A stretch of 64,000 nt of DNA, taken from the NCBI GenBank assembly GCA_028752905.1, contig JAQNBH010000251.1, forward strand, positions 208,501 through 272,500, given 5' to 3'. The notes under the pieces are model-generated. The model ran no database searches. It saw only the letters and a program-made list of their open reading frames with translations, and was not told the origin of the DNA. The DNA comes from Cladorhizidae sp. MBARI D1340-BT2 (taxonomy: Eukaryota; Porifera; Demospongiae; Poecilosclerida; Cladorhizidae). The translations under genes were made by a program, and so were the position numbers. Position 1 is the stretch's first letter, and every line of letters starts with the position of its first letter. Shown piece by piece: positions 1-10,318 of this stretch.

Positions 1-467
1 CTCTCTGTTCTCTCTCTTGATACCAAACATCCGTATATTCTGCATACTTCACAGTAATGGACTTGATAGAATCACAAGATAGGTTTCTCTCTGCTCTCTC
101 TTGATGCTAAATATGTTAGCTTCATGGATTCTCCAAACTTCATTGATATATAGCTATTAAGACAGGTCTCTCTCTGTGCTCTCTGTTGATACAAAAAAAA
201 CATTTATTATGCATACTTCACTGTAATGGACTTGATATGACTCGAATGATAGGTTTCTCTATGTGTTCTCTATCTTGATGCTAGACAGGTTAGCTTCATA
301 GATTCTCCACACTTCACTGAATAAACTTGATATATATCTATTAAGATTGGTCTCTCCCTGTGCTCTCTGTTGATATCAAACATCCATAATATTCTGCAAA
401 CTTCACTGTAATGGACTTGATATGATTCGAATGATAGGTTTCATTATGTGTTCTCTATCTTGATATT

Positions 468-477
468 TGCCCTAATT
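468..477 (+). repeat. Left terminal inverted repeat of K
   Basis: The sequence tgccctaatt is the exact reverse complement of 814-823. It recurs at the same place in the K copies inspected, 8 bases after the block opens. Confidence 0.75.
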
Positions 478-495
478 TGGTCTATATGTTTCTCA

Positions 496-510
496 TTTTC
501 CCCCAAAAAA
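496..510 (+). repeat. T-C-A homopolymer tract of constant length (15 nt)
   Basis: Here the tract reads T4 C5 A6. Other K copies show T4 C6 A5 (K at 1027), T3 C7 A5 (K at 8775), T3 C6 A6 (K at 18650) and T5 C3 A C A5 (K at 8208). Each of these totals 15 nt. Confidence 0.85.
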
Positions 511-684
511 TCTTGTTTTTTTGCCGTAAAGCTCATAACTGTTCTACACTTTACCCAAAAAAGATAATTTTTATATCACCGGATAGCCCTTCTAATTATC
601 TGTCTTTTGTATGTGCCAAAAGTTTGAGTACTCTAAGTATTAGCAAGTTATGGTGATTTGAAGTGGTAAGGTTTGCGATATTTC

Positions 685-733
685 CTGGCGTTTTCCAGTT
701 GCCAAAGCGGTGGCCTGCCAGTGAAAAACCACT
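685..733 (+). other. Potential stem-loop cluster in K
   Basis: This is the most GC-rich part of K. An outer stem ctggc (685-689) / gccag (717-721) encloses an inner gcca / tggc stem with loop aagcgg. It is followed by agtg (720-723) / cact (730-733) around an aaaaac loop; the two structures share bases, so they would be alternatives. Stems are only 4-5 bp, so folding in vivo is uncertain. The segment is unchanged in the K copies inspected. Confidence 0.4.
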
Positions 734-813
734 ACATTTATTGATAATCTGTTGACATGTTGCAGATAAGGGCCTTCTCTATCAGTTGACAAAATCTGGG
801 ACATGGTCTTGTT

Positions 814-823
814 AATTAGGGCA
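814..823 (-). repeat. Right terminal inverted repeat of K
   Basis: The sequence aattagggca pairs with 468-477. It is followed in all inspected copies by gttatgaattgtactc (gttatgtattg in the copies near 8575 and 24389). Confidence 0.75.
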
Positions 824-843
824 GTTATGAATTGTACTCTTAC

Positions 844-938
844 TTGATGCTAAACATGTTAGCTTCGTAGATTATCCACACTTCACTGAATAGACTTGAT
901 GTAAAGCTATTAACATAGGACTCTCTAAGTGCTCTCTC
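844..938 (+). repeat. A monomer, reference copy following K (95 bp)
   Basis: It opens ttgatgctaaacatgttag, carries cacttcactgaat and a CT-rich end (ctctctaagtgctctctc). This post-K flavour is marked by ttcgtagattatcc. A monomers elsewhere read ttcatagattctcc and are 85-95 bp. The central cacttcactg / acttgat motifs are shared with B, so the two monomers descend from one ancestral unit of about 90 bp. Confidence 0.85.
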
Positions 939-1026
939 TTGATACAAACATCCATATATTCTGCACACTTCACTGTAATGGACTTGATATGATTCGAATG
1001 ATAGGTTTCATTATGTGTTCTCTATC
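939..1026 (+). repeat. B monomer, reference copy preceding K (88 bp)
   Basis: It opens ttgatacaaacatccatat, carries cacttcactgtaatggactt, an 8-bp palindrome attcgaat and the end ttcattatgtgttctctatc. This ending flavour sits immediately in front of K (a 9-bp-deleted form precedes the K at 24580). The alternative flavour (cttgcaagataggtatctctc, 79 bp) instead leads into the anchor A monomer ttgtgctaaac. Confidence 0.85.
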
Positions 1027-1660
1027 TTGATATTTGCCCTAATTTGGTCTATATGTTTCTCATTTTCCCCCCAAAAATCTTGTTTTTTTGCCGTAAAGCT
1101 CATAACTTTTCTAAACTTTATCCAAAAAAGATAATTTTTATATCATCGGATAGCCCTTCTAATTATCTGTCTTTTGTACGTGCCAAATTTTTGAGTACTC
1201 TAAGTATTAGCAAGTTATGGTGATTTGAAGTGGTAAGGTTTGCGATATTTCCTGGCGTTTTCCAGTTGCCAAAGCGGTGGCCTGCCAGTGAAAAACCACT
1301 ACATTTATTGATAATCTGTTGATATGTTGCAGATAAGGGCCTTCTCTATCAGTTGACAAAATCTGGGACTTTGGTCTTGTTAATTAGGGCAGTTATGAAT
1401 TGTACTCTTACTTGATGGTAAACATGTTAGCTTCGTAGATTATCCACACTTCACTGAATAGAGTTGATGTATAGCTATTAAGATAGGACTCTCTAAGTGC
1501 TCTCTCTTGATACCAAACATCCATATATTCTGCACACTTCACTGTAATGGACTTGCAAGATAGGTATCTCTCAGTGTTCTCTATCTTGTGCTAAACATGT
1601 TAGCTTCATAGATTCTCTACACTTCAATTAATAGACTTGATATATAGCTCTAAAGGTAGG

Positions 1661-2756
1661 CCTCTCTCTGTTCTCTCTCTTGATACCAAACATCCGTATA
1701 TTCTGCATACTTCACAGTAATGGACTTGATAGAATCACAAGATAGGTTTCTCTCTGCTCTCTCTTGATGCTAAATATGTTAGCTTCATGGATTCTCCAAA
1801 CTTCATTGATATATAGCTATTAAGACAGGTCTCTCTCTGTGCTCTCTGTTGATACAAAAAAAACATTTATTATGCATACTTCACTGTAATGGACTTGATA
1901 TGACTCGAATGATAGGTTTCTCTATGTGTTCTCTATCTTGATGCTAGACAGGTTAGCTTCATAGATTCTCCACACTTCACTGAATAAACTTGATATATAT
2001 CTATTAAGATTGGTCTCTCCCTGTGCTCTCTGTTGATATCAAACATCCATAATATTCTGCAAACTTCACTGTAATGGACTTGATATGATTCGAATGATAG
2101 GTTTCATTATGTGTTCTCTATCTTGATATTTGCCCTAATTTGGTCTATATGTTTCTCATTTTCCCCCAAAAAATCTTGTTTTTTTGCCGTAAAGCTCATA
2201 ACTGTTCTACACTTTACCCAAAAAAGATAATTTTTATATCACCGGATAGCCCTTCTAATTATCTGTCTTTTGTACGTGCCAAATTTTTGAGTACTCTAAG
2301 TATTAGCAAGTTATGGTGATTTGAAGTGGTAAGGTTTGCGATATTTCCTGGCGTTTTCCAGTTGCCAAAGCGGTGGCCTGCCAGTGAAAAACCACTACAT
2401 TTATTGATAATCTGTTGATATGTTGCAGATAAGGGCCTTCTCTATCAGTTGACAAAATCTGGGACTTTGGTCTTGTTAATTAGGGCAGTTATGAATTGTA
2501 CTCTTACTTGATGCTAAACATGTTAGCTTCGTAGATTATCCACACTTCACTGAATAGACTTGATGTATAGCTATTAAGATAGGACTCTCTAAGTGCTCTC
2601 TCTTGATACCAAACATCCATATATTCTGCACACTTCACTGTAATGGACTTGCAAGATAGGTATCTCTCAGTGTTCTCTATCTTGAGCTAAACATGTTAGG
2701 TTCATAGATTCTCTACACTTCAATTAATAGACTTGATATATAGCTCTAAAGGTAGG
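1661..2756 (+). repeat. HOR unit 1, class [4] (1096 bp)
   Basis: One K at 2123, a 5'-half mosaic: ctgttctacactttaccc followed by gtacgtgccaaattttt. The last A monomer has the rare ttgagctaaac...ttaggttc form at 2683, shared with 7104 and 22919. Confidence 0.88.
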
Positions 2757-4419
2757 CCTCTCTCTGTTCTCTCTCTTGATACCAAACATCCGTATATTCT
2801 GCATACTTCACAGTAATGGACTTGATAGAATCACAAGATAGGTTTCTCTCTGCTCTCTCTTGATGCTAAATATGTTAGCTTCATGGATTCTCCAAACTTC
2901 ATTGATATATAGCTATTAAGACAGGTCTCTCTCTGTGCTCTCTGTTGATACCAAAAATCCATTTATTATGCACACTTCACTGTAATGGACTTGATATGAC
3001 TCGAATGATAGGTTTCTCTATGTGTTCTCTATCTTGATGCTAAACAGGTTAGCTTCATAGATTCTCCACACTTCACTGAATAAACTTTATATATAGCTAT
3101 TAAGATTGGTCTCTCCCTGTGCTCTCTGTTGATATCAAACATCCATAATATTCTGCATACTTCACTGTAATGGACTTGATATGATTCGAATGATAGGTTT
3201 CATTATGTGTTCTCTATCTTGATATTTGCCCTAATTTGGTCTATATGTTTCTCATTTTCCCCCAAAAAATCTAATTTTTTTGCCGTAAAGCTCATAACTG
3301 TTCTACACTTTACCCCAAAAAGATAATTTTTATATCACCGGATAGCCCTTCTAATTATCTGTCTTTTGTATGTGCCAAAAGTTTGAGTACTCTAAGTATT
3401 AGCAAGTTATGGTGATTTGAAGTGGTAAGGTTTGCGATATTTCCTGGCGTTTTCCAGTTGCCAAAGCGGTGGCCTGCCAGTGAAAAACCACTACATTTAT
3501 TGATAATCTGTTGACATGTTGCAGATAAGGGCCTTCTCTATCAGTTGACAAAATCTGGGACATGGTCTTGTTAATTAGGGCAGTTATGAATTGTACTCTT
3601 ACTTGATGCTAAACATGTTAGCTTCGTAGATTATCCACACTTCACTGAATAGACTTGATGTAAAGCTATTAAGATAGGACTCTCTAAGTGCTCTCTCTTG
3701 ATACAAACATCCATATATTCTGCACACTTCACTGTAATGGACTTGATATGATTCGAATGATAGGTTTCATTATGTGTTCTCTATCTTGATATTTGCCCTA
3801 ATTTGGTCTATATGTTTCTCATTTTCCCCCCAAAAATCTTGTTTTTTTGCCGTAAAGCTCATAACTTTTCTAAACTTTATCCAAAAAAGATAATTTTTAT
3901 ATCATCGGATAGCCCTTCTAATTATCTGTCTTTTGTACGTGCCAAATTTTTGAGTACTCTAAGTATTAGCAAGTTATGGTGATTTGAAGTGGTAAGGTTT
4001 GCGATATTTCCTGGCGTTTTCCAGTTGCCAAAGCGGTGGCCTGCCAGTGAAAAACCACTACATTTATTGATAATCTGTTGATATGTTGCAGATAAGGGCC
4101 TTCTCTATCAGTTGACAAAATCTGGGACTTTGGTCTTGTTAATTAGGGCAGTTATGAATTGTACTCTTACTTGATGGTAAACATGTTAGCTTCGTAGATT
4201 ATCCACACTTCACTGAATAGAGTTGATGTATAGCTATTAAGATAGGACTCTCTAAGTGCTCTCTCTTGATACCAAACATCCATATATTCTGCACACTTCA
4301 CTGTAATGGACTTGCAAGATAGGTATCTCTCAGTGTTCTCTATCTTGTGCTAAACATGTTAGCTTCATAGATTCTCTACACTTCAATTAATAGACTTGAT
4401 ATATAGCTCTAAAGGTAGG
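2757..4419 (+). repeat. HOR unit 2, class [4,1] (1663 bp)
   Basis: K at 3219 (ctaattttttt variant, ttaccccaaaaag) and 3786. Dimer 3 has the rare gataccaaaaatccattt form, seen again at about 7372, 23187 and 62096. Confidence 0.88.
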
Positions 4420-6082
4420 CCTCTCTCTGTTCTCTCTCTTGATACCAAACATCCGTATATTCTGCATACTTCACAGTAATGGACTTGATAGAATCACAAG
4501 ATAGGTTTCTCTCTGCTCTCTCTTGATGCTAAATATGTTAGCTTCATGGATTCTCCAAACTTCATTGATATATAGCTATTAAGACAGGTCTCTCTCTGTG
4601 CTCTCTGTTGATACAAAAAAAACATTTATTATGCATACTTCACTGTAATGGACTTGATATGACTCGAATGATAGGTTTCTCTATGTGTTCTCTATCTTGA
4701 TGCTAGACAGGTTAGCTTCATAGATTCTCCACACTTCACTGAATAAACTTGATATATATCTATTAAGATTGGTCTCTCCCTGTGCTCTCTGTTGATATCA
4801 AACATCCATAATATTCTGCAAACTTCACTGTAATGGACTTGATATGATTCGAATGATAGGTTTCATTATGTGTTCTCTATCTTGATATTTGCCCTAATTT
4901 GGTCTATATGTTTCTCATTTTCCCCCAAAAAATCTTGTTTTTTTGCCGTAAAGCTCATAACTGTTCTACACTTTACCCAAAAAAGATAATTTTTATATCA
5001 CCGGATAGCCCTTCTAATTATCTGTCTTTTGTATGTGCCAAAAGTTTGAGTACTCTAAGTATTAGCAAGTTATGGTGATTTGAAGTGGTAAGGTTTGCGA
5101 TATTTCCTGGCGTTTTCCAGTTGCCAAAGCGGTGGCCTGCCAGTGAAAAACCACTACATTTATTGATAATCTGTTGACATGTTGCAGATAAGGGCCTTCT
5201 CTATCAGTTGACAAAATCTGGGACATGGTCTTGTTAATTAGGGCAGTTATGAATTGTACTCTTACTTGATGCTAAACATGTTAGCTTCGTAGATTATCCA
5301 CACTTCACTGAATAGACTTGATGTAAAGCTATTAACATAGGACTCTCTAAGTGCTCTCTCTTGATACAAACATCCATATATTCTGCACACTTCACTGTAA
5401 TGGACTTGATATGATTCGAATGATAGGTTTCATTATGTGTTCTCTATCTTGATATTTGCCCTAATTTGGTCTATATGTTTCTCATTTTCCCCCCAAAAAT
5501 CTTGTTTTTTTGCCGTAAAGCTCATAACTTTTCTAAACTTTATCCAAAAAAGATAATTTTTATATCATCGGATAGCCCTTCTAATTATCTGTCTTTTGTA
5601 CGTGCCAAATTTTTGAGTACTCTAAGTATTAGCAAGTTATGGTGATTTGAAGTGGTAAGGTTTGCGATATTTCCTGGCGTTTTCCAGTTGCCAAAGCGGT
5701 GGCCTGCCAGTGAAAAACCACTACATTTATTGATAATCTGTTGATATGTTGCAGATAAGGGCCTTCTCTATCAGTTGACAAAATCTGGGACTTTGGTCTT
5801 GTTAATTAGGGCAGTTATGAATTGTACTCTTACTTGATGGTAAACATGTTAGCTTCGTAGATTATCCACACTTCACTGAATAGAGTTGATGTATAGCTAT
5901 TAAGATAGGACTCTCTAAGTGCTCTCTCTTGATACCAAACATCCATATATTCTGCACACTTCACTGTAATGGACTTGCAAGATAGGTATCTCTCAGTGTT
6001 CTCTATCTTGTGCTAAACATGTTAGCTTCATAGATTCTCTACACTTCAATTAATAGACTTGATATATAGCTCTAAAGGTAGG
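4420..6082 (+). repeat. HOR unit 3, class [4,1] (1663 bp)
   Basis: K at 4882 and 5449. Copy of unit 0 at offset 4422, including attaacatagg at 5331. From 4745 onward it also begins super-repeat S1. Confidence 0.88.
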
Positions 6083-8200
6083 CCTCTCTCTGTTCTCTCT
6101 CTTGATACCAAACATCCGTATATTCTGCATACTTCACAGTAATGGACTTGATAGAATCACAAGATAGGTTTCTCTCTGCTCTCTCTTGATGCTAAATATG
6201 TTAGCTTCATGGATTCTCCAAACTTCATTGATATATAGCTATTAAGACAGGTCTCTCTCTGTGCTCTCTGTTGATACAAAAAAAACATTTATTATGCATA
6301 CTTCACTGTAATGGACTTGATATGACTCGAATGATAGGTTTCTCTATGTGTTCTCTATCTTGATGCTAGACAGGTTAGCTTCATAGATTCTCCACACTTC
6401 ACTGAATAAACTTGATATATATCTATTAAGATTGGTCTCTCCCTGTGCTCTCTGTTGATATCAAACATCCATAATATTCTGCAAACTTCACTGTAATGGA
6501 CTTGATATGATTCGAATGATAGGTTTCATTATGTGTTCTCTATCTTGATATTTGCCCTAATTTGGTCTATATGTTTCTCATTTTCCCCCAAAAAATCTTG
6601 TTTTTTTGCCGTAAAGCTCATAACTGTTCTACACTTTACCCAAAAAAGATAATTTTTATATCACCGGATAGCCCTTCTAATTATCTGTCTTTTGTACGTG
6701 CCAAATTTTTGAGTACTCTAAGTATTAGCAAGTTATGGTGATTTGAAGTGGTAAGGTTTGCGATATTTCCTGGCGTTTTCCAGTTGCCAAAGCGGTGGCC
6801 TGCCAGTGAAAAACCACTACATTTATTGATAATCTGTTGATATGTTGCAGATAAGGGCCTTCTCTATCAGTTGACAAAATCTGGGACTTTGGTCTTGTTA
6901 ATTAGGGCAGTTATGAATTGTACTCTTACTTGATGCTAAACATGTTAGCTTCGTAGATTATCCACACTTCACTGAATAGACTTGATGTATAGCTATTAAG
7001 ATAGGACTCTCTAAGTGCTCTCTCTTGATACCAAACATCCATATATTCTGCACACTTCACTGTAATGGACTTGCAAGATAGGTATCTCTCAGTGTTCTCT
7101 ATCTTGAGCTAAACATGTTAGGTTCATAGATTCTCTACACTTCAATTAATAGACTTGATATATAGCTCTAAAGGTAGGCCTCTCTCTGTTCTCTCTCTTG
7201 ATACCAAACATCCGTATATTCTGCATACTTCACAGTAATGGACTTGATAGAATCACAAGATAGGTTTCTCTCTGCTCTCTCTTGATGCTAAATATGTTAG
7301 CTTCATGGATTCTCCAAACTTCATTGATATATAGCTATTAAGACAGGTCTCTCTCTGTGCTCTCTGTTGATACCAAAAATCCATTTATTATGCACACTTC
7401 ACTGTAATGGACTTGATATGACTCGAATGATAGGTTTCTCTATGTGTTCTCTATCTTGATGCTAAACAGGTTAGCTTCATAGATTCTCCACACTTCACTG
7501 AATAAACTTTATATATAGCTATTAAGATTGGTCTCTCCCTGTGCTCTCTGTTGATATCAAACATCCATAATATTCTGCATACTTCACTGTAATGGACTTG
7601 ATATGATTCGAATGATAGGTTTCATTATGTGTTCTCTATCTTGATATTTGCCCTAATTTGGTCTATATGTTTCTCATTTTCCCCCAAAAAATCTAATTTT
7701 TTTGCCGTAAAGCTCATAACTGTTCTACACTTTACCCCAAAAAGATAATTTTTATATCACCGGATAGCCCTTCTAATTATCTGTCTTTTGTATGTGCCAA
7801 AAGTTTGAGTACTCTAAGTATTAGCAAGTTATGGTGATTTGAAGTGGTAAGGTTTGCGATATTTCCTGGCGTTTTCCAGTTGCCAAAGCGGTGGCCTGCC
7901 AGTGAAAAACCACTACATTTATTGATAATCTGTTGACATGTTGCAGATAAGGGCCTTCTCTATCAGTTGACAAAATCTGGGACATGGTCTTGTTAATTAG
8001 GGCAGTTATGAATTGTACTCTTACTTGATGCTAAACATGTTAGCTTCGTAGATTATCCACACTTCACTGAATAGACTTAATGTAAAGCTATTAAGATAGG
8101 ACTCTCTAAGTGCTCTCTCTTGATACAAACATCCATATATTCTGCACACTTCACTGTAATGGACTTGATATGATTCGAATGATAGGTTTCATTATGTGTT
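4423..8200 (+). repeat. 4422 bp tandem segment, copy 2 (partial)
   Basis: Matches 1 to about 3780 at a constant offset of 4422. The match stops near the K at 8208, which carries the T5-C3 tract where the corresponding K at 3786 has T4-C6. Confidence 0.8.
6083..7178 (+). repeat. HOR unit 4, class [4] (1096 bp)
   Basis: One K at 6545. Copy of unit 1 and counterpart of the unit at 21897. Confidence 0.88.
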
Positions 8201-9408
8201 CTCTATCTTGATATTTGCCCTAATTTGGTCTATATGTTTCTCATTTTTCCCACAAAAATCTTGTTTTTTTGCCGTAAAGCTCATAACTGTTCTACACTTT
8301 ACCCAAAAAAGATAATTTTTATATCACCGGATAGTCCTTCTAATTATCTGTCTTTTGTATGTGCCAAAAGTTTGAGTACTCTAAGTATTAGCAAGTTATG
8401 GTGATTTGAAGTGGTAAGGTTTGCGATATTTCCTGGCGTTTTCCAGTTGCCAAAGCGGTGGCCTGCCAGTGAAAAACCACTACATTTATTGATAATCTGT
8501 TGACATGTTGCAGATAAGGGCCTTCTCTATCAGTTGACAAAATCTGGGACATGGTCTTGTTAATTAGGGCAGTTATGTATTGTACTCTTACTTGATGCTA
8601 AACATGTTAGCTTCGTAGATTATCCACACTTCACTGAATAGACTTGATGTAAAGCTATTAAGATAGGACTCTCTAAGTGCTCTCTCTTGATACAAACATC
8701 CATATATTCTGCACACTTCACTGTAATGGACTTGATATGATTCGAATGATAGGTTTCATTATGTGTTCTCTATCTTGATATTTGCCCTAATTTGGTCTAT
8801 ATGTTTCTCATTTCCCCCCCAAAAATCTTGTTTTTTTGCCGTAAAGCTCATAACTTTTCTAAACTTTATCCAAAAAAGATAATTTTTATATCATCGGATA
8901 GCCCTTCTAATTATCTGTCTTTTGTACGTGCCAAATTTTTGAGTACTCTAAGTATTAGCAAGTTATGGTGATTTGAAGTGGTAAGGTTTGCGATATTTCC
9001 TGGCGTTTTCCAGTTGCCAAAGCGGTGGCCTGCCAGTGAAAAACCACTACATTTATTGATAATCTGTTGACATGTTGCAGATAAGGGCCTTCTCTATCAG
9101 TTGACAAAATCTGGGACTTTGGTCTTGTTAATTAGGGCAGTTATGAATTGTACTCTTACTTGATGCTAAACCTGTTAGCTTCGTAGATTATCCACACTTC
9201 ACTGAATAGACTTGATGTATAGCTATTAAGATAGGACTCTCTAAGTGCTCTCTCTTGATACCAAACATCCATATATTCTGCACACTTCACTGTAATGGAC
9301 TTGCAAGATAGGTATCTCTCAGTGTTCTCTATCTTGTGCTAAACATGTTAGCTTCATAGATTCTCTACACTTCAATTAATAGACTTGATATATAGCTCTA
9401 AAGGTAGG
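7179..9408 (+). repeat. HOR unit 5, class [4,1,1] (2230 bp)
   Basis: K at 7641, 8208 and 8775. Starts like unit 2, then gains a K with T5-C3 tract, atagtcctt (8331) and gttatgtattg (about 8575). The third K is followed by the aaacctgttag variant. Counterpart of 22993-25213. Confidence 0.88.
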
Positions 9409-10318
9409 CCTCTCTCTGTTCTCTCTCTTGATACCAAACATCCGTATATTCTGCATACTTCACAGTAATGGACTTGATAGAATCACAAGATAGGTTTCTC
9501 TCTGCTCTCTCTTGATGCTAAATATGTTAGCTTCATGGATTCTCCAAACTTCATTGATATATAGCTATTAAGACAGGTCTCTCTCTGTGCTCTCTGTTGA
9601 TACCAAAAACCCATTTATTATGCATACTTCACTGTAATGGACTTGATATGATTCGAATGATAGGTTTCATTATGTGTTCTCTATCTTGATATTTGCCCTA
9701 ATTTGGTCTATATGTTTCTCATTTTCCCCCAAAAAATCTTGTTTTTTTGCCGTAAAGCTCATAACTGTTCTACACTTTACCCAAAAAAGATAATTTTTAT
9801 ATCACCGGATAGCCCTTCTAATTATCTGTCTTTTGTACGTGCCAAAAGTTTGAGTACTCTAAGTATTAGCAAGTTATGGTGATTTGAAGTGGTAAGGTTT
9901 GCGATATTTCCTGGCGTTTTCCAGTTGCCAAAGCGGTGGCCTGCCAGTGAAAAACCACTACATTTATTGATAATCTGTTGACATGTTGCAGATAAGGGCC
10001 TTCTCTATCAGTTGACAAAATCTGGGACATGGTCTTGTTAATTAGGGCAGTTATGAATTGTACTCTTACTTGATGCTAAACATGTTAGCTTCGTAGATTA
10101 TCCACACTTCACTGAATAGACTTGATGTATAGCTATTAAGATAGGACTCTCTAAGTGCTCTCTCTTGATACCAAACATCCATATATTCTGCACACTTCAC
10201 TGTAATGGACTTGCAAGATAGGTATCTCTCAGTGTTCTCTATCTTGTGCTAAACATGTTAGCTTCATAGATTCTCTACACTTCAATTAATAGACTTGATA
10301 TATAGCTCTAAAGGTAGG
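9409..10318 (+). repeat. HOR unit 6, class [3] (910 bp)
   Basis: Shortest class, one K at 9686. Dimer 3 reads gataccaaaaacccattt and its B monomer runs straight into the pre-K ending, as expected if [3] arose from [4] by losing one dimer between B3 and B4. Confidence 0.88.

Larger units (their letters stand above)
468..823 (+). mobile_element. TIR-bounded core of K, possible non-autonomous DNA transposon (MITE-like)
   Basis: The 356 bp core begins tgccctaatt (468-477) and ends aattagggca (814-823), a perfect 10 bp inverted repeat. It is short, AT-rich and has no transposase reading frame, which fits a miniature inverted-repeat element. The surrounding satellite carries a 14-nt imperfect direct repeat (451-464 and 835-848, 11 of 14 identical) that could be a decayed target duplication or simply matching monomer ends. 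No perfect target-site duplication is visible, so transposon origin is an inference. The same termini occur in the other K copies I inspected, so the element was amplified with the satellite rather than inserting many times. Confidence 0.5.
460..843 (+). repeat. K block, reference copy (384 bp)
   Basis: This is the first full copy of the block that punctuates the A/B dimers. It opens ttgatatttgcccta and ends just before the next ttgatgctaaac. Inside are a T-C-A homopolymer tract (496-510), a T7 run, a variable 5' half to about 624, a nearly invariant 3' half (about 625-802), a GC-richer stem-loop segment (685-733) and terminal inverted repeats (468-477, 814-823). It shows no convincing similarity to the A or B monomers, so it probably entered the satellite as foreign sequence. 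I count 76 copies, starting at 460, 1027, 2123, 3219 and so on to 63457. Their starts are listed with each unit below. Confidence 0.93.
460..1026 (+). repeat. 567 bp K + one dimer module, reference copy
   Basis: K (384 bp) plus one A and one B monomer (183 bp) make a 567 bp module. Adding one or two of these modules converts the 911 bp class into 1479 and 2045, and the 1096 bp class into 1663 and 2230. Confidence 0.88.
1..1660 (+). repeat. HOR unit 0, class [4,1] (1663 bp, first bases cut by window edge)
   Basis: K blocks start at 460 and 1027. The B monomer before dimer 4 has an A8 run (gatacaaaaaaaac). Nearly identical to the unit at 4420. Confidence 0.88.
1..4422 (+). repeat. 4422 bp tandem segment, copy 1
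   Basis: Units [4,1], [4], [4,1]. The same order with the same private variants recurs from 4423, for example the ctaattttttt form of K at 3219 and 7641, attaacatagg at 909 and 5331, and ttgagctaaac at 2683 and 7104. The left edge lies outside the window. Confidence 0.85.

Noticed and set aside
160..190. CT-rich ends of monomers as a microsatellite or triplex-forming tract
   Set aside because: The tracts are short, interrupted and part of every monomer. There is no run long enough to call a separate microsatellite.
645..662. A box-like tagcaagttatgg in K
   Set aside because: One key position is wrong and no B box follows at a usable distance.
460..843. Transposase or reverse-transcriptase remnant in K
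   Set aside because: No frame in K shows a recognisable catalytic motif, and its length fits only a non-autonomous element.
990..1003. Heat-shock-element-like palindrome attcgaat
   Set aside because: The half sites are directly abutted, without the two-base spacer of a true element. It is best seen as a restriction-site-like palindrome of the B monomer.
985..1005. tRNA-type internal promoter (B box) around gattcgaatga, suggesting a SINE origin
   Set aside because: It matches only the TTCGA core. There is no convincing A box at the right distance and no cloverleaf or A-rich tail.
990..1010. CENP-B box in gattcgaatgatagg
   Set aside because: It has the TTCG and the spaced A, but the required CGGG end reads ggtt. 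The other ttcg site (ttcgtagattatcc) also fails. Not enough to claim a box.
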